Made by a program: the position numbers and the translations under genes
Origin: Alphaproteobacteria bacterium
Lineage (GTDB): Bacteria; Pseudomonadota; Alphaproteobacteria; Rhizobiales; Rhizobiaceae
DNA length: 64,000 bases
Direction: 5' to 3'
Assembly: GCA_016861165.1 (NCBI GenBank)
Contig: BOKV01000015.1
Location: 1-64,000, forward strand
In this document: positions 48,650 through 58,886 of the stretch, piece by piece
Layout: the number at the start of each line of letters is the position of its first letter
Position numbering within the stretch: position 1 is the first letter of the stretch
Notes under the pieces: model-generated
What the model saw: the letters and a program-made list of their open reading frames with translations, nothing else
Database searches by the model: none
What the model was told of the DNA's origin: nothing

Positions 48650-49840
48650 ATGCAGCCAATACGCCGGGAAGACGGACGCGAGGCAGGCAACACCAGCGCG
48701 AAGACCTTCGCCGGCCACGCCACCTTCGTTGCCGGGTCGACGCTGGCCAAGCACCATGGCGGCATCGGCGAGACAGTCGACCCGCAGCGTCGGCGCGGCC
48801 GGGCGGCCGGCGTCAACCCCAGCGGCCGGTACGAGCCGATCAGCCGGCATGTCTTCGACGACGGCTGGCAGGACCTCGACGAACTGCCGCCATTCAGGAC
48901 CGAGGTGCAGGTCGAGAAGCCGCGCACCATCATCACCCGCAACGATTCGCCGGACATCTCCTTCGACCGTTCGATCAACCCCTATCGCGGCTGCGAGCAC
49001 GGCTGCATTTACTGCTTCGCACGGCCGACGCATGCCTATATGGGCCTGTCGGCGGGGCTCGACTTCGAGGCCCGGCTGTTCGCCAAGCCGGGTGCCGCGC
49101 GCCTGCTCGAGCGCGAATTGGCCAGGCCCGGCTATCAGCCGCGCACCATCGCGATCGGCACCAACACTGATCCCTATCAGCCGATCGAGAAGACCTGGCG
49201 CATCATGCGCGAGATACTTGAAGTGCTGGAGGCGGCCAGCCACCCGGTCGGCATCGTCACCAAGTCGGCGCTCGTCACGCGCGACATCGACATCCTGTCG
49301 CGCATGGCGGCCAGGGGCCTCGCCAAGGTGGCGCTGTCGGTCACGACGCTCGACCGGCGGCTGGCGCGCGCGATGGAGCCGCGCGCCTCCACCCCGGCGC
49401 TGCGGCTGAAGGCGATCAATGAACTGGCCGCTGCCGGCATTCCGACGTCGGTCATGGTGGCGCCGGTCATCCCGGCGCTCAACGACCACGAAATCGAGCG
49501 CATCCTTGATTCGGCCGCCGGCGCCGGCGCCACGGAGGCCGGCTTCATCCTGTTGCGCCTGCCGCTCGAGGTGAGCCCGCTGTTCCGTGACTGGCTGCTG
49601 CGCCAGTTCCCCGACCGCTACCGCCACGTCATGAACGTCATCCGCTCGATACGCGGCGGCAAGGACTACGACGCGCAATGGGGTCGGCGCATGCGCGGCA
49701 CCGGACCCTATGCCTGGCAGATCGGCCGCCGGTTCGAGATCGCCGCGCGCAAGCTCGGCCTCAACGCCCGGCGCACGCGGCTCGACGCCAGCCGCTTCGT
49801 CGCGCCGAACCCGCAGGGATGTCAGCTCGCCCTCCTGTAG
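48650..49840 (+). CDS. PA0069-family radical SAM protein
   Basis: The product has 396 residues. The SAM [4Fe-4S] motif is RGCEHGCIYCFARP (C-x3-C-x2-C). IGTNTDPYQPIEKTWRI and GIPTSVMVAPVIPALNDHE are typical of the SplB-like PA0069 group. The N-terminal region before about 90 is family-specific, including GRAAGVNPSGRYEP. The reaction is unknown. It is upstream of rnhB, a pairing seen in other alphaproteobacteria. Confidence 0.88.
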   Translation: MQPIRREDGREAGNTSAKTFAGHATFVAGSTLAKHHGGIGETVDPQRRRGRAAGVNPSGRYEPISRHVFDDGWQDLDELPPFRTEVQVEKPRTIITRNDSPDISFDRSINPYRGCEHGCIYCFARPTHAYMGLSAGLDFEARLFAKPGAARLLERELARPGYQPRTIAIGTNTDPYQPIEKTWRIMREILEVLEAASHPVGIVTKSALVTRDIDILSRMAARGLAKVALSVTTLDRRLARAMEPRASTPALRLKAINELAAAGIPTSVMVAPVIPALNDHEIERILDSAAGAGATEAGFILLRLPLEVSPLFRDWLLRQFPDRYRHVMNVIRSIRGGKDYDAQWGRRMRGTGPYAWQIGRRFEIAARKLGLNARRTRLDASRFVAPNPQGCQLALL

Positions 49841-49882
49841 GCAGGCTCTCCCGGCAGCGGACACGCCGCAACCGTCCGCCGA

Positions 49883-49917
49883 GGAACGCTCGCCCCGCCC
49901 CCAGAAGCGAGCGTTCC
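49883..49917 (+). terminator. Hairpin downstream of the radical SAM gene
   Basis: Perfect 11-bp arms GGAACGCTCGC (49883-49893) and GCGAGCGTTCC (49907-49917) have a 13-nt loop. A smaller pair, GCGGAC (49857-49862) and GTCCGC (49874-49879), lies just before it. There is no T run, so it is a weak intrinsic terminator or an mRNA-end stabiliser. Confidence 0.55.
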
Positions 49918-49927
49918 GCCGGGACTT

Positions 49928-49991
49928 GAAGAGAATCAGCGACCGGGCCACTGTCGCCCCATGTCCCCGCAGCCCGGCGCTGATTCTCTTC
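49928..49991 (+). promoter_or_regulatory. Long hairpin with the rnhB start codon in its loop
   Basis: GAAGAGAATCAGCG (49928-49941), a bulged A and CCGGGC (49943-49948) pair perfectly with GCCCGG (49972-49977) and CGCTGATTCTCTTC (49978-49991). That is a 20-bp stem with one bulge. The 23-nt loop contains ATG 49961. The right arm is coding sequence for RnhB residues near the N-terminus. No Shine-Dalgarno is seen before the ATG. Confidence 0.8.
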
Positions 49992-50650
49992 TTCTCTTCG
50001 ATACCCCGCCCGGGCCAGATTTCTCGGTCGAAACCCGGCTCCACCGGCGCGGGCTGAGGCGCGTTGCCGGTGTCGACGAGGCCGGCCGCGGGCCGCTCGC
50101 CGGCCCGGTCGTGGCCGCCGCCGTCATTCTCGATCCGATCCGCATTCCAGATGGGCTCGACGATTCCAAGAAGCTGACGCGCCTGCGTCGCCAGCGCTGC
50201 TTCGAGGCGATCATGGCGAGCGCCGCGGTCGCCTGGGCGAGCATGCCGGCCGCCGCGATCGATCGCATCAACATCCGCCAGGCGACGCTGGCGGCCATGG
50301 CGCGCGCGGTGGCCGGTCTGGCCGAACCGGCCGATGCGGTGCTGATCGACGGACGCGACGTGCCGCGCGAACTTGCCGGCGCCGGCAGGGCGATGGTCGG
50401 CGGCGACGCCGCCAGCCTGTCGATCGCCGCCGCCTCGATCGTCGCCAAGGTGGTGCGCGACCGCCTGATGGCGCAGGCCTGTCAGGACTTCCCGGGCTAC
50501 GGATTTTCCGACCATGCCGGCTATGCGACGCCGGCCCACATCGCCGCGCTTCACCGGCTCGGGCCGTGCCCGCTGCACCGGCTGAGCTTCGCGCCGGTGC
50601 GGCTGCTTGCGGAGCGAGACTGCGCGGCCGCTATTGCAGCCGCGACTTGA
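49961..50650 (+). CDS. rnhB: Ribonuclease HII
   Basis: The product has 229 residues and cleaves RNA in RNA-DNA hybrids and removes single ribonucleotides. VAGVDEAGRGPLAGPVVAA holds the first Asp-Glu pair; LDDSKKLTRLRRQ and AASIVAKVVRDRLM complete the core. No alternative in-frame ATG, GTG or TTG is available just upstream, so ATG 49961 is the start despite lying in a hairpin loop. Its last 20 bases overlap the end of the convergent atpF gene. Confidence 0.94.
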   Translation: MSPQPGADSLLLFDTPPGPDFSVETRLHRRGLRRVAGVDEAGRGPLAGPVVAAAVILDPIRIPDGLDDSKKLTRLRRQRCFEAIMASAAVAWASMPAAAIDRINIRQATLAAMARAVAGLAEPADAVLIDGRDVPRELAGAGRAMVGGDAASLSIAAASIVAKVVRDRLMAQACQDFPGYGFSDHAGYATPAHIAALHRLGPCPLHRLSFAPVRLLAERDCAAAIAAAT

Positions 50651-51116
50651 TCTCGGCGATGCTCTTGCCGATCAGCTCGTCGGCGGTTGCGCCGGTCACC
50701 TTCTCGCCGATGATGCGCTCTGAGGCGGCAATCGCCAGGTCGACGGCCGCCGCGCGAACATCGGCCAGCGCCTGCGCCTCGGCCTGGGCGATCTTCTGTT
50801 CGGCCAGCGCCGTGCGCCGCGCGACCAGTTCTTCGGTGCGGCGCGCCGATTCAACGGCGAAGACCTCCGCCTCGTGGCGGGCGGCGGCGACGATCTCCTC
50901 GGCCTCCGCCTCGGCGGCCTTGCGCCGGCGCTGATACTCGGCCAGCAGTTCCTGGGCTTCCTCGCGCAGGCGCCGGGCCTCATCGAGCTCGCTGCGGATC
51001 TTGTCGGCGCGCGCGTCGAGCGAGCGCCCGACCATGGCCGGCACCTTCAGATAGGTGATCAGGCCGAGGAAGATGACGAGGGCGACCAGCGCCCAGAAGG
51101 AGGCGTCCTGCAGCAT
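50631..51116 (-). CDS. atpF: ATP synthase F0 subunit b
   Basis: The product has 161 residues. An N-terminal membrane helix (FWALVALVIFLGLITYL) is followed by a long Ala/Glu/Arg coiled coil, the peripheral stalk. Its ATG overlaps the b' stop by one base. The 3' end overlaps rnhB by 20 bp in convergent orientation. Confidence 0.94.
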   Translation of the reverse strand: MLQDASFWALVALVIFLGLITYLKVPAMVGRSLDARADKIRSELDEARRLREEAQELLAEYQRRRKAAEAEAEEIVAAARHEAEVFAVESARRTEELVARRTALAEQKIAQAEAQALADVRAAAVDLAIAASERIIGEKVTGATADELIGKSIAEIKSRLQ

Positions 51117-51739
51117 CAGCGGGCCTCATCCCGTTTCGCGGCCGCGCCGACCGCCTTGGCAATCTCCGCCTTGGTGGCGGTGGCGCCGACCAGTTCCTTG
51201 ACGATCGCCGCCGTGGTGTCGGAGGCGATTGCGTCGACCTCGGCCAGCGCCTTCTTGCGGATGGCGTCGATGCGCGCTTCGGCTTCCTGCAGGCGCGCGG
51301 CGAGGCCGGCCTCGACCTTGCGGCGCTCGGCCTCGGCCTGGGCACGGGCGCGATCGCCGGATTCCTGGGCGATCGAGCTGGCGCGGGCGCGCGCCGCCGC
51401 CAGCTCGTGTTCATAGGCGGCATGGGCGGCGTCGGCCTCGTCACGCATGCGCTGGGCGTCGTCGAGGTCGCCAGAGATGCGGTCGCGCCGCACCTCCAGG
51501 ATGCCGGCGATGCGCGGGATCGCCACCCGGCTCATGAACCAGTAGAACAGGCCGAAGGTGATCGCCAGCCACAACAGCTGCGAAGCGAAATAGGCCGGAT
51601 CGAACGGCGGGAAGGTTGCCGCCTCGCCATGGGCCGCCTCGGTGGCGGCATGAGTCTCGGCGACGGTCGCGGAGTCCTCCTGCGTCGCCGTCCCCTCGCT
51701 CGCCCAGGCCCTGCCGGCCAGCGTGATCGTCAAAGTCAT
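51116..51739 (-). CDS. ATP synthase F0 subunit b'
   Basis: The product has 207 residues: the second, divergent b-type stalk subunit of alphaproteobacteria. The N-terminal 50 residues are a Thr/Ala/Glu-rich extension. The membrane helix is at about 52-72 (ASQLLWLAITFGLFYWFMSR). A coiled coil with IPRIAGILEVRRDRISGDLD runs to the end. It would pair with AtpF as a b/b' heterodimer. Confidence 0.93.
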   Translation of the reverse strand: MTLTITLAGRAWASEGTATQEDSATVAETHAATEAAHGEAATFPPFDPAYFASQLLWLAITFGLFYWFMSRVAIPRIAGILEVRRDRISGDLDDAQRMRDEADAAHAAYEHELAAARARASSIAQESGDRARAQAEAERRKVEAGLAARLQEAEARIDAIRKKALAEVDAIASDTTAAIVKELVGATATKAEIAKAVGAAAKRDEAR

Positions 51740-51820
51740 CGTCGGCTCCCTGCTCGCCGTCGGATGCGCCGGCGCGGCCGCCAGCGGCGGCCGCGTCAGG
51801 CTGTCGTCGAGAGCGGTTTT

Positions 51821-52048
51821 CTAGACGGCGTAGAGCAGCAGCAGCGCCACCAGCAGCGCGAAGATGCCGAGCGCCTCGGTGACGGCGAAGCCGAAGATCA
51901 GCCGGCCGAACTGGCCGTCCGCGGCCGAGGGGTTGCGCAGCGCGCCCTGCAGGAACTGGCCGAACAGGTTGCCGACGCCGATGCCGGCGGCACCCGTGCC
52001 GATCGCCGCGAGGCCGGCGCCGATGAGCTTTGCTGCTTCCGCTTCCAT
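51821..52048 (-). CDS. atpE: ATP synthase F0 subunit c
   Basis: The product has 75 residues and two helices. The first is rich in Gly/Ala ([20 protein letters not shown]). The loop ALRNPSA is the conserved R-N/Q-P turn. The proton-binding Glu is in [15 protein letters not shown]. It forms the rotor ring. The Glu, rather than a sodium-type Gln/Glu set, fits proton coupling. Confidence 0.96.
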   Translation of the reverse strand: MEAEAAKLIGAGLAAIGTGAAGIGVGNLFGQFLQGALRNPSAADGQFGRLIFGFAVTEALGIFALLVALLLLYAV

Positions 52049-52116
52049 GATGATTGCTCCTTGCTGGATTCGGGGATGTTTGCGGTGTTGGTGGCTGGGC
52101 CGCACCGGGCGGCCGG

Positions 52117-52869
52117 TCAGTGGCCGCCCGGATGGAGGGCGTCGTTGATGTAGATGCAGGTCAGCATCGCGAAGACATAGGCCTGCAGGAAGGCGACGAG
52201 GAATTCGAGCGCGGTCAGCGCGATGGTCATCAACAGCGGCAGCACGGCACCGGCGGCGCCGACGGCACCGAACGCGCCTAGCGAGACGATGAAGCCGGCA
52301 AAGACCTTGATGGTGATGTGGCCGGCCAGCATGTTGGCGAACAGACGGACCGAATGGCTGACGGGGCGGGTCAGGAACGAGATGACCTCGATCGCCACCA
52401 CCAGCGGCATCAGGATGATCGGAATGCCGGACGGAACGAACAGCCGGAAGAAATGCAGCCCGTTGCGCATCAGTCCGACGACGAGGACGATCACGAACAC
52501 CAGCAGCGCCAGGGCGGCGGTGACGACCAGATGGCTCGTCACCGTGAAGAAATAGGGGAACATCCCGACCAGGTTGGCCATCAGGATGAACATGAACAGG
52601 GAGAACACGAAGGGGAAGAATTTCATCCCCTCCGAGCCGGCCGCATCGCGCAGCATGCCGGAGATGAACTCGTAGGACATCTCGGCGACCGACTGCACGC
52701 GGCTCGGTACCAGCCCGCGGCCACTGGTCGCCCAGACGAGGAAAGCCGAGACGCCGGTCGCGGCGATGACCATGAACAGCGACGAATTGGTGAAGGAGAG
52801 GTCGACGCCGTTGAAATCGAGCGGAACGAGCCGGTTGATATGGAACTGGTGAATCGGGTCGTTGGCCAC
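52117..52869 (-). CDS. atpB: ATP synthase F0 subunit a
   Basis: The product has 250 residues. The essential Arg of the proton channel is in [20 protein letters not shown]. The last helix has [20 protein letters not shown]. Five to six membrane helices are evident. It lies between atpI and atpE in the normal F0 order. Confidence 0.96.
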   Translation of the reverse strand: MANDPIHQFHINRLVPLDFNGVDLSFTNSSLFMVIAATGVSAFLVWATSGRGLVPSRVQSVAEMSYEFISGMLRDAAGSEGMKFFPFVFSLFMFILMANLVGMFPYFFTVTSHLVVTAALALLVFVIVLVVGLMRNGLHFFRLFVPSGIPIILMPLVVAIEVISFLTRPVSHSVRLFANMLAGHITIKVFAGFIVSLGAFGAVGAAGAVLPLLMTIALTALEFLVAFLQAYVFAMLTCIYINDALHPGGH

Positions 52870-52943
52870 GGCGGATCCTTGAGAGAGACGAAATGCCCGT
52901 TCGCTTGCCTCGTCGGCGCTCCGGGCAGGCCGGGCGGCCGATC

Positions 52944-53333
52944 CTATCGCTCGTCGTCGGCGCCGCCGGCACGACGGCCGGCGCCGGCGCCCGGCGCCGA
53001 CATGCGTCCCGCCACGCGCAGGACGTTCATGACGCCGGCCGCAAAACCCAGGAGCACGAAGACGATCATCCCCCAGGGCGCCACACCAAAAAACCGGTCA
53101 ATCCCCCAGCCCATGGCCGCGCCGACCACGATCGCGGAGACAAATGCTCCCGAGAGGCTGAGGGCGCTGGCGAAGCCGGAATTGTCCGGTCCGTGGTGCC
53201 TGGCGGCCCGGTCCGGCCGGTCGATCCTGTCGCCGAGGCGCTGATCGAGCGAGCGTAGCCTTGCCGCCAGTTCCTCCTCGGAAGGACCGGCGCCATGCGG
53301 ACCGGTTCCGGTATCGCGGTCCTTGCCCGCCAC
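52944..53333 (-). CDS. atpI: ATP synthase assembly protein AtpI
   Basis: The product has about 129 residues from GTG 53333 (AGGGG seven bases upstream). The helical core has [20 protein letters not shown] and [20 protein letters not shown], two membrane segments typical of AtpI, which helps c-ring assembly or magnesium handling. The open frame extends upstream to 53447 without family similarity. Confidence 0.88.
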   Translation of the reverse strand: MAGKDRDTGTGPHGAGPSEEELAARLRSLDQRLGDRIDRPDRAARHHGPDNSGFASALSLSGAFVSAIVVGAAMGWGIDRFFGVAPWGMIVFVLLGFAAGVMNVLRVAGRMSAPGAGAGRRAGGADDER

Positions 53334-53393
53334 GGGAAAACCCCTGTCCACACCAGCGCTGGAACCCAACGGTCCCGCCGCGAAGTCGCCGGC

Positions 53394-53422
53394 AACATAG
53401 TTTTGGGGGGTGGCGCTGTCAA
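53394..53422 (-). promoter_or_regulatory. Promoter of the F0 ATP synthase operon
   Basis: On the minus strand a perfect TTGACA (53422-53417) is followed after 17 bp by TATGTT (53399-53394). It lies about 60 bp before the atpI start. Confidence 0.7.
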
Positions 53423-53543
53423 GCCGCCGACCGGACGTGCAAGCCACTGAAAATTCGACCCTTTTTCCGACCTGCCGATTCTTGCGACATTGCGTCCGGG
53501 CAACGGTGGCGAAATCCGGCCCCGACCGCGCAGCCGGCTTCGA

Positions 53544-54719
53544 TCAGCTCCAGCCGCCGCCGAAGGTGCGGTAGAAGACGTGGAGGCCGATCTTGGACAC
53601 CTTCTCCATGGTCCGCGCCCAGCGCGGGCGCACATAGGTGGCGTGATAGTGGGTCGACGAGCCCACTTCCTTCAGCCAGATGCGGCCCTGCGAGGTCTCG
53701 CGGGCGACGTATTGGGCGATCTTCCAGCGCCTGGGATCGCGGACGCGATCCTTGATGCGGTCGCAGGCGAAGGAGAACTGGCAGCGGTTGCGCCACTCCT
53801 TGTTCTGATAGACCACGCCGCACACCGTGTCTGGGTAGGCCGGATTGCGCACCCGGTTGAGAATCACCTGGGCGACGGCGGCCTGGCCGCGCACCGGCTC
53901 GCCGCGCGCCTCGAAATAGATGCCGGCGGTCAGGCAATGTTGCTCGCCTTCGCCGAACACCGACTGGGGCAGCGGATCGGCCGCCCAGTCATGGTCCTTC
54001 TCGCCGATCTTCGGGACCAGGCTGATCGGCGTCTCGTTGAGGACTTCGGCGAAGGGTGAACGCAGCACCTCCGGCTCCTCGCGAAAGGCGACCACATTGG
54101 GCAGCGATTCCTCGACCAGGCTGGCGACGACCACCGGCAGGTCCGGCTTGACCGGCGGCAGGTCGGGCTCAAGCCGGTGGAAGATGCCGGCAATGCGGAA
54201 GGCCTCGTCCACCGGCCGCGGCCTGACGAAGGCCAGCTCGACGCGCGGGTCGTCGGCGCGCGGGCGCAGGATGCTCTGGCGCTCGAGCACGGAGCCGGCC
54301 GAGAAATAGGCGGGCGGACGGGCGATGCTGGAGGATACGACGCGATCGCCGAGCCGCTCGCGGTTGACGCGCTGCGGGCGCGGACCGGTGCCGACCGCCG
54401 TGGAGATCGACGGTGCGTCGCGCTCGGCACTGATCGATCCGGTCACCACCGGGTCGGCGGCCACCGGCCGCGCCGCCACGGACGGGCCCGCGGCGCTGGC
54501 GAACACCACCTTGCCCGGCGCTTCGCGCAGATGGGCAAGCCAGCGCTGCTCGACCGGGTCGGCCGACAGCGCGGCGACGTCCTGGAAGCCAACCAGGCTC
54601 GGATAGGCGAGGAAGACGCAGAGCCCCAATGCGAGCGGGAAGACCCTGGTCCTGGCGCGACGCAGAAGCGCGCCAGCCGGCAAGTCAGAAATACGCAAAA
54701 CCCTACCCCGGACCGACAT
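53544..54719 (-). CDS. SleB-type cell wall hydrolase
   Basis: The product has 391 residues. An N-terminal membrane anchor (VFPLALGLCVFLAYPSLVGF) is followed by about 210 residues of variable linker. A C-terminal Hydrolase_2 domain follows at about 250-390: CLTAGIYFEARGEPVRGQAA with the catalytic Glu, QVILNRVRNPAYPDTVCGVV, and THYHATYVRPRW. Such enzymes cleave peptidoglycan; outside spore formers they act in envelope remodelling. The context gives no further clue. Confidence 0.88.
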   Translation of the reverse strand: MSVRGRVLRISDLPAGALLRRARTRVFPLALGLCVFLAYPSLVGFQDVAALSADPVEQRWLAHLREAPGKVVFASAAGPSVAARPVAADPVVTGSISAERDAPSISTAVGTGPRPQRVNRERLGDRVVSSSIARPPAYFSAGSVLERQSILRPRADDPRVELAFVRPRPVDEAFRIAGIFHRLEPDLPPVKPDLPVVVASLVEESLPNVVAFREEPEVLRSPFAEVLNETPISLVPKIGEKDHDWAADPLPQSVFGEGEQHCLTAGIYFEARGEPVRGQAAVAQVILNRVRNPAYPDTVCGVVYQNKEWRNRCQFSFACDRIKDRVRDPRRWKIAQYVARETSQGRIWLKEVGSSTHYHATYVRPRWARTMEKVSKIGLHVFYRTFGGGWS

Positions 54720-54807
54720 TTCCGACAGTTCGAATTTGACCGGAGGGCAGCCTAGTTCGTTAACGTTGACGGAGCGTTAAATGGCCTGGCGGGATTGGGC
54801 AGCGGTG

Positions 54808-56187
54808 TCAGCGGCGCTTGCGCGCCCGCCCGGCATAGGGATTTTCGCCCCTTCGCAGGTTGAGGCGCAGCGGGACCGCACCGAGGTCGAATTCCTCGGC
54901 CAGCGCGTTGACCAGGTAGCGGCGATAGGAATCGGGCAGGGCTTCGGGCCGCGAGCAGGCGGCGATGAAGGTTGGCGGGCGCGCTTTGACCTGGGTCAGA
55001 TATTTGATGCGGACGCGGCGGCCGGCGACCGCGGGCGGTGGGTGGCGCGCGACCGCTTCCTCCAGCCAGCGGTTGAGCCTGGCGGTCGGGATGCGGCGGT
55101 TCCAGTCGGCGTGAACCGCGAACACCGCCTCGACCAGCCGGTCGAGCCCTTCCCCCGTCAGGCCCGAGACCGGCACCAGCCGCAGCCGCTTGACCTGCGG
55201 CAGCAGCCGTCCGGCCTCTTCCGCCAGTCGGGCCAGCGTCTCCTGGCGGTCGTCGACGAGGTCCCACTTGTTGAGCGCGATCACCGGGGCGCGGCCCTCG
55301 CGGATGACAAGGTCGGCGATCTGCAGGTCCTGCTTGTCGAAAGGCTGCAGCGTGTCGATGACGACGATCACCACCTCGGCGAACTGGACGGCGCGCAGCG
55401 CGTCGGCCACCGACAGCTTTTCGAGCTTTTCCTGGACCCTTGCCTTGCGGCGCAGGCCGGCGGTGTCGAACAGCCGCAGCGCCCGCCCGCCCCGCTCCAG
55501 GTCGACGGCGATGGCATCGCGGGTGATGCCGGCCTCCGGCCCGGTCAGCAGCCGCTCCTCGCCGAGCAGGCGGTTGATCAGCGTCGACTTGCCGGCGTTC
55601 GGCCGGCCGACCACGGCGATGCGCAGCGGCCCGCCGCCGACCTCGGCTCCTGCCGTCGGCAACGCCTCGTCGGCCCCGGCGAAGGCGCGCTCGGCACCGA
55701 TCGCCGCGACGATCGCGTCATGGAGATCGGCAAGGCCCTGGCCGTGCTCGGCCGAGATCGGCACCGGCTCGCCGAGACCGAGGCTGTAGGCGTCGAAATA
55801 GCCGGCCTCGCCGGCGGAACCTTCGACCTTGTTGGCGACCAGCACCACCGGCCGGCCGGCCCGGCGCAGCAGATCGGCGAAGGTGCGGTCGGCCGGCACG
55901 ACGCCGGCGCGCGCGTCGATCAGGAACAGGCTGAGGTCGGCCTCGGCGATGGCCCGCTCGGTCTGGGCGCGCATGCGGCCCGACAGCGTTTCGGCATCGG
56001 CTTCCTCGAGGCCGGCGGTGTCGATGACGCGGAACGACAGCGCACCAAGCCGCGCCTCGCCCTCGCGCCGGTCGCGGGTGACACCCGCTGTCTCGTCGAC
56101 CAGCGCCAGCCGCTTGCCCACCAGGCGGTTGAACAGGGTCGATTTGCCGACATTGGGCCGGCCGATGATGGCGACGGTGAAGGTCAT
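54808..56187 (-). CDS. der: GTPase Der (EngA)
   Basis: The product has 459 residues with two tandem G domains: [18 protein letters not shown] near residue 8, with DTAGLEEA and NKVEG; then [18 protein letters not shown] near residue 190, with DTAGLRRK and NKWDL. A KH-like C-terminal domain completes it. Needed for 50S assembly. It lies 29 bp after the TPR gene on the same strand, the usual order in Rhizobiales. Confidence 0.96.
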   Translation of the reverse strand: MTFTVAIIGRPNVGKSTLFNRLVGKRLALVDETAGVTRDRREGEARLGALSFRVIDTAGLEEADAETLSGRMRAQTERAIAEADLSLFLIDARAGVVPADRTFADLLRRAGRPVVLVANKVEGSAGEAGYFDAYSLGLGEPVPISAEHGQGLADLHDAIVAAIGAERAFAGADEALPTAGAEVGGGPLRIAVVGRPNAGKSTLINRLLGEERLLTGPEAGITRDAIAVDLERGGRALRLFDTAGLRRKARVQEKLEKLSVADALRAVQFAEVVIVVIDTLQPFDKQDLQIADLVIREGRAPVIALNKWDLVDDRQETLARLAEEAGRLLPQVKRLRLVPVSGLTGEGLDRLVEAVFAVHADWNRRIPTARLNRWLEEAVARHPPPAVAGRRVRIKYLTQVKARPPTFIAACSRPEALPDSYRRYLVNALAEEFDLGAVPLRLNLRRGENPYAGRARKRR

Positions 56188-56216
56188 GCTTTCCGTCCGG
56201 CGCGGCGAGCGCCGGC

Positions 56217-56888
56217 TCAGCCGGACCGGCTGACGCCACGGCCGGCCAGCAGGTCGAGCATGATGGCGGCGCGCGAGCGGATGTCGGCGCCGGCATCGGC
56301 GTCGTCGGCGATGGCCTGGAACCAGCCGAGCGCGGCGCGATCGTCGCCGGCGGCGAGCGCGGCCAGACCCAGCGCCTCGCGCGCGACGTGGCGGTAGTAG
56401 ACGCCGGCGGCGGCAAGCGGCTCCAGCCGCGCCCTGGCCTGGTCGTAGCTCTCCACGCCGACCGCGATCAGGCCGGCCCGCAGCCTGGCAACCGAGCGGA
56501 AGGTCTCATCGACGGATGTATCGGCGGCGATCGCGTCATAGGCCTGCAGCGCCGCCGCGTCGTCTCCCTTGGCCGCCAGCTCGGCCGCCACGCGCAGGCG
56601 CGCCAGCGCCGGATAGGCGCCGTGGGCGCGGGCGGCCAGTTCGTCCAGCGCGGCGATCGCCTCGTCATGCTTGCCTTGCCCGGACAGTTCGATGGCGGCG
56701 AGGAAGGCGTCGCCGGCCTGAGCGGCGCGGCGCTCGGCATAATACTGCCAGCCGCGCCAGCCGGCGGTGGCCAGCACGACAAGGATGGCGGCGCCGATCA
56801 AGAGGCTGCCGTAGCGCTTCCACAGATCGCGCATCCGGTCCTGGCGAAGCTCCTCGTCGACTTCGCGGATGAAACTGTCGTCGGACAT
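56217..56888 (-). CDS. TPR membrane protein, YfgM-like
   Basis: The product has 223 residues. [20 protein letters not shown] is the conserved cytoplasmic start. One membrane helix follows ([20 protein letters not shown]), then TPR-like repeats. In E. coli YfgM sits beside der and works with the SecYEG/PpiD translocon; the same neighbourhood supports that role here. ATG 56888 is preferred to a longer frame reaching 56981. Confidence 0.86.
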   Translation of the reverse strand: MSDDSFIREVDEELRQDRMRDLWKRYGSLLIGAAILVVLATAGWRGWQYYAERRAAQAGDAFLAAIELSGQGKHDEAIAALDELAARAHGAYPALARLRVAAELAAKGDDAAALQAYDAIAADTSVDETFRSVARLRAGLIAVGVESYDQARARLEPLAAAGVYYRHVAREALGLAALAAGDDRAALGWFQAIADDADAGADIRSRAAIMLDLLAGRGVSRSG

Positions 56889-57039
56889 TGCGGCGCTTTC
56901 GGTCGGGGAGGAATTGGCGGGCGCTGGCTCGACTAACCCGGTTCGGCGCGTCTTGTAGCGGAAAGCCGCGCTCCAACGCAATGGCGGCCCAGCCTGACCA
57001 CAGCCTGATCACAGCCTGGTGAAGCGTGCGACAGTCCGC

Positions 57040-58857
57040 TCAGCCCAGCACGCTGGCGCCGGCGTCGGCCGGGCCGGCGAGGTGGCGCAGATTGGCGAAA
57101 AGCTCGCGACCGAGGCCATGCTGGCTGGCGGCGGGGTCGACGAGCGCCGGCTGGCGGGCGGCGAATTCGGCGGCGTCGACCAGAACGTCGAGCGAACCGT
57201 TGGCGGCGTCGAGGCGGATCGGGTCGCCGTCGCGAACCCTGGCGATCGGCCCGCCAGCCAGTGCCTCCGGCGTGACGTGGATGGCCGACGGCACCTTGCC
57301 CGAGGCCCCGGACATGCGCCCGTCGGTGACCAGCGCCACCCGGAAACCGCGGTCCTGCAGGACGCCCAGCGTCGGTGTCAGCTTGTGCAGTTCCGGCATG
57401 CCGTTGGCCCGCGGTCCCTGGAAGCGGACGACGGCGACGAAGTCCCTGTCGAGCCGGCCCGCCTTGAAGGCGGCGATGAGCGCGTTCTGGTCGTCGAAGA
57501 CCACTGCCGGCGCCTCGACCGTGTGGAGCTCGGGCTTGACCGCCGATACCTTGGCGATGGCCGTGCCGAGATTGCCGGTCAGCACCTTGAGCCCGCCGGT
57601 CGGCTGGAACGGCCGGTCGCGCGTGGCGAGGATGCGGTCATTCCCCGGCGTCGCCGGCGCCGCCTGCCAGAGGATCTCGCCATCCGGCGCCAGCCTGGGT
57701 TCCTGGCGGTAGCCGGCAAGGCCAGGCCCCCACACCGTGCGCACATCCTCGTGCAGGAGCCTGCCGTCGAGCAGCTGCCCGATGAGATAGGGCATGCCGC
57801 CGGCGGCATGGAACTGGTTCACGTCGGCCAGGCCGTTCGGATAGACGCGCGCCAGCAGTGGCACCGCCTCGGCCAGGTCGGCGATGTCGCGCCAGGTGAG
57901 CGCGATCCCCGCCGCCCGCGCCATCGCGACCAGATGCATGGTGTGGTTGGTCGAGCCGCCGGTCGCGTGCAGGCCGACGACACCGTTGACGACCGCCTTC
58001 TCGTCGATGACACGGCCGACCGGCGTGAACTCGTTGCCGAGCGCGGTGATCGCCAGCGCCCGCTTGGTCGCCGCCCGCGTCAGCGCGTCGCGCAACGGCG
58101 TGCCGGGATTGACGAAGCTCGCGCCCGGCAGGTGCAGGCCCATGATCTCCATCAGCATCTGGTTGGAGTTGGCGGTGCCGTAGAAGGTGCAGGTGCCCGG
58201 CGAATGGTAGGACCTCGATTCGGCCTCGAGCAGTTCGGCCCGACCGACCTTGCCCTCGGCATAGAGCTGTCGCACCTTCACCTTCTCGTCATTGGGCAGG
58301 CCCGACGTCATCGGCCCGGCCGGAATGAACACCGCCGGCAGGTGGCCGAAGGTCAGCGCGGCGATTGCGAGCCCCGGCACGATCTTGTCGCAGATGCCGA
58401 GGAACACCGCGGCGTCGAACATGTTGTGGCTGAGGCCGATCGCCGCGGCCATGGCGATCACGTCGCGCGAGAACAGCGACAGCTCCATGCCCGGCTGGCC
58501 CTGGGTGACGCCGTCGCACATCGCCGGCACGCCGCCTGCGACCTGGGCGACGCCGCCGGCCTCGCGGGCGGCCTGCTTGATGAGGTCGGGGAAGTCCTTG
58601 TAGGGTTGGTGGGCCGACAGCATGTCGTTATAGGCGGTGATGATGCCGAGATTGGGCACCACGTCGCCGGCGAGCGCCGTCTTGTCGGCGGCGACGCAGG
58701 CGGCGAAACCATGGGCGAGATTGCCGCACGACAGCACCGCCCGGTGCGGCCCGCTGGCCGCCGCGGCGTCGATGCGGGCGAGATAGTCTTGGCGCGTCGG
58801 CCGGCTGCGTTCGACGATGCGCGCGGTCACCTCGGCGATGCGGCGGTCGACTTGCAT
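57040..58857 (-). CDS. edd: 6-phosphogluconate dehydratase
   Basis: The product has 605 residues of the IlvD/Edd family with a [4Fe-4S] cluster; it makes KDPG in the Entner-Doudoroff pathway. Cys-containing motifs are [30 protein letters not shown] and [38 protein letters not shown] is the C-terminal site. ATG 58857 has GGAT upstream. It follows pgl by 29 bp. The aldolase eda is not in the window. Confidence 0.96.
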   Translation of the reverse strand: MQVDRRIAEVTARIVERSRPTRQDYLARIDAAAASGPHRAVLSCGNLAHGFAACVAADKTALAGDVVPNLGIITAYNDMLSAHQPYKDFPDLIKQAAREAGGVAQVAGGVPAMCDGVTQGQPGMELSLFSRDVIAMAAAIGLSHNMFDAAVFLGICDKIVPGLAIAALTFGHLPAVFIPAGPMTSGLPNDEKVKVRQLYAEGKVGRAELLEAESRSYHSPGTCTFYGTANSNQMLMEIMGLHLPGASFVNPGTPLRDALTRAATKRALAITALGNEFTPVGRVIDEKAVVNGVVGLHATGGSTNHTMHLVAMARAAGIALTWRDIADLAEAVPLLARVYPNGLADVNQFHAAGGMPYLIGQLLDGRLLHEDVRTVWGPGLAGYRQEPRLAPDGEILWQAAPATPGNDRILATRDRPFQPTGGLKVLTGNLGTAIAKVSAVKPELHTVEAPAVVFDDQNALIAAFKAGRLDRDFVAVVRFQGPRANGMPELHKLTPTLGVLQDRGFRVALVTDGRMSGASGKVPSAIHVTPEALAGGPIARVRDGDPIRLDAANGSLDVLVDAAEFAARQPALVDPAASQHGLGRELFANLRHLAGPADAGASVLG

Positions 58858-58886
58858 GGCGTCATCCTTTCGACTTGCGGCCAAGG

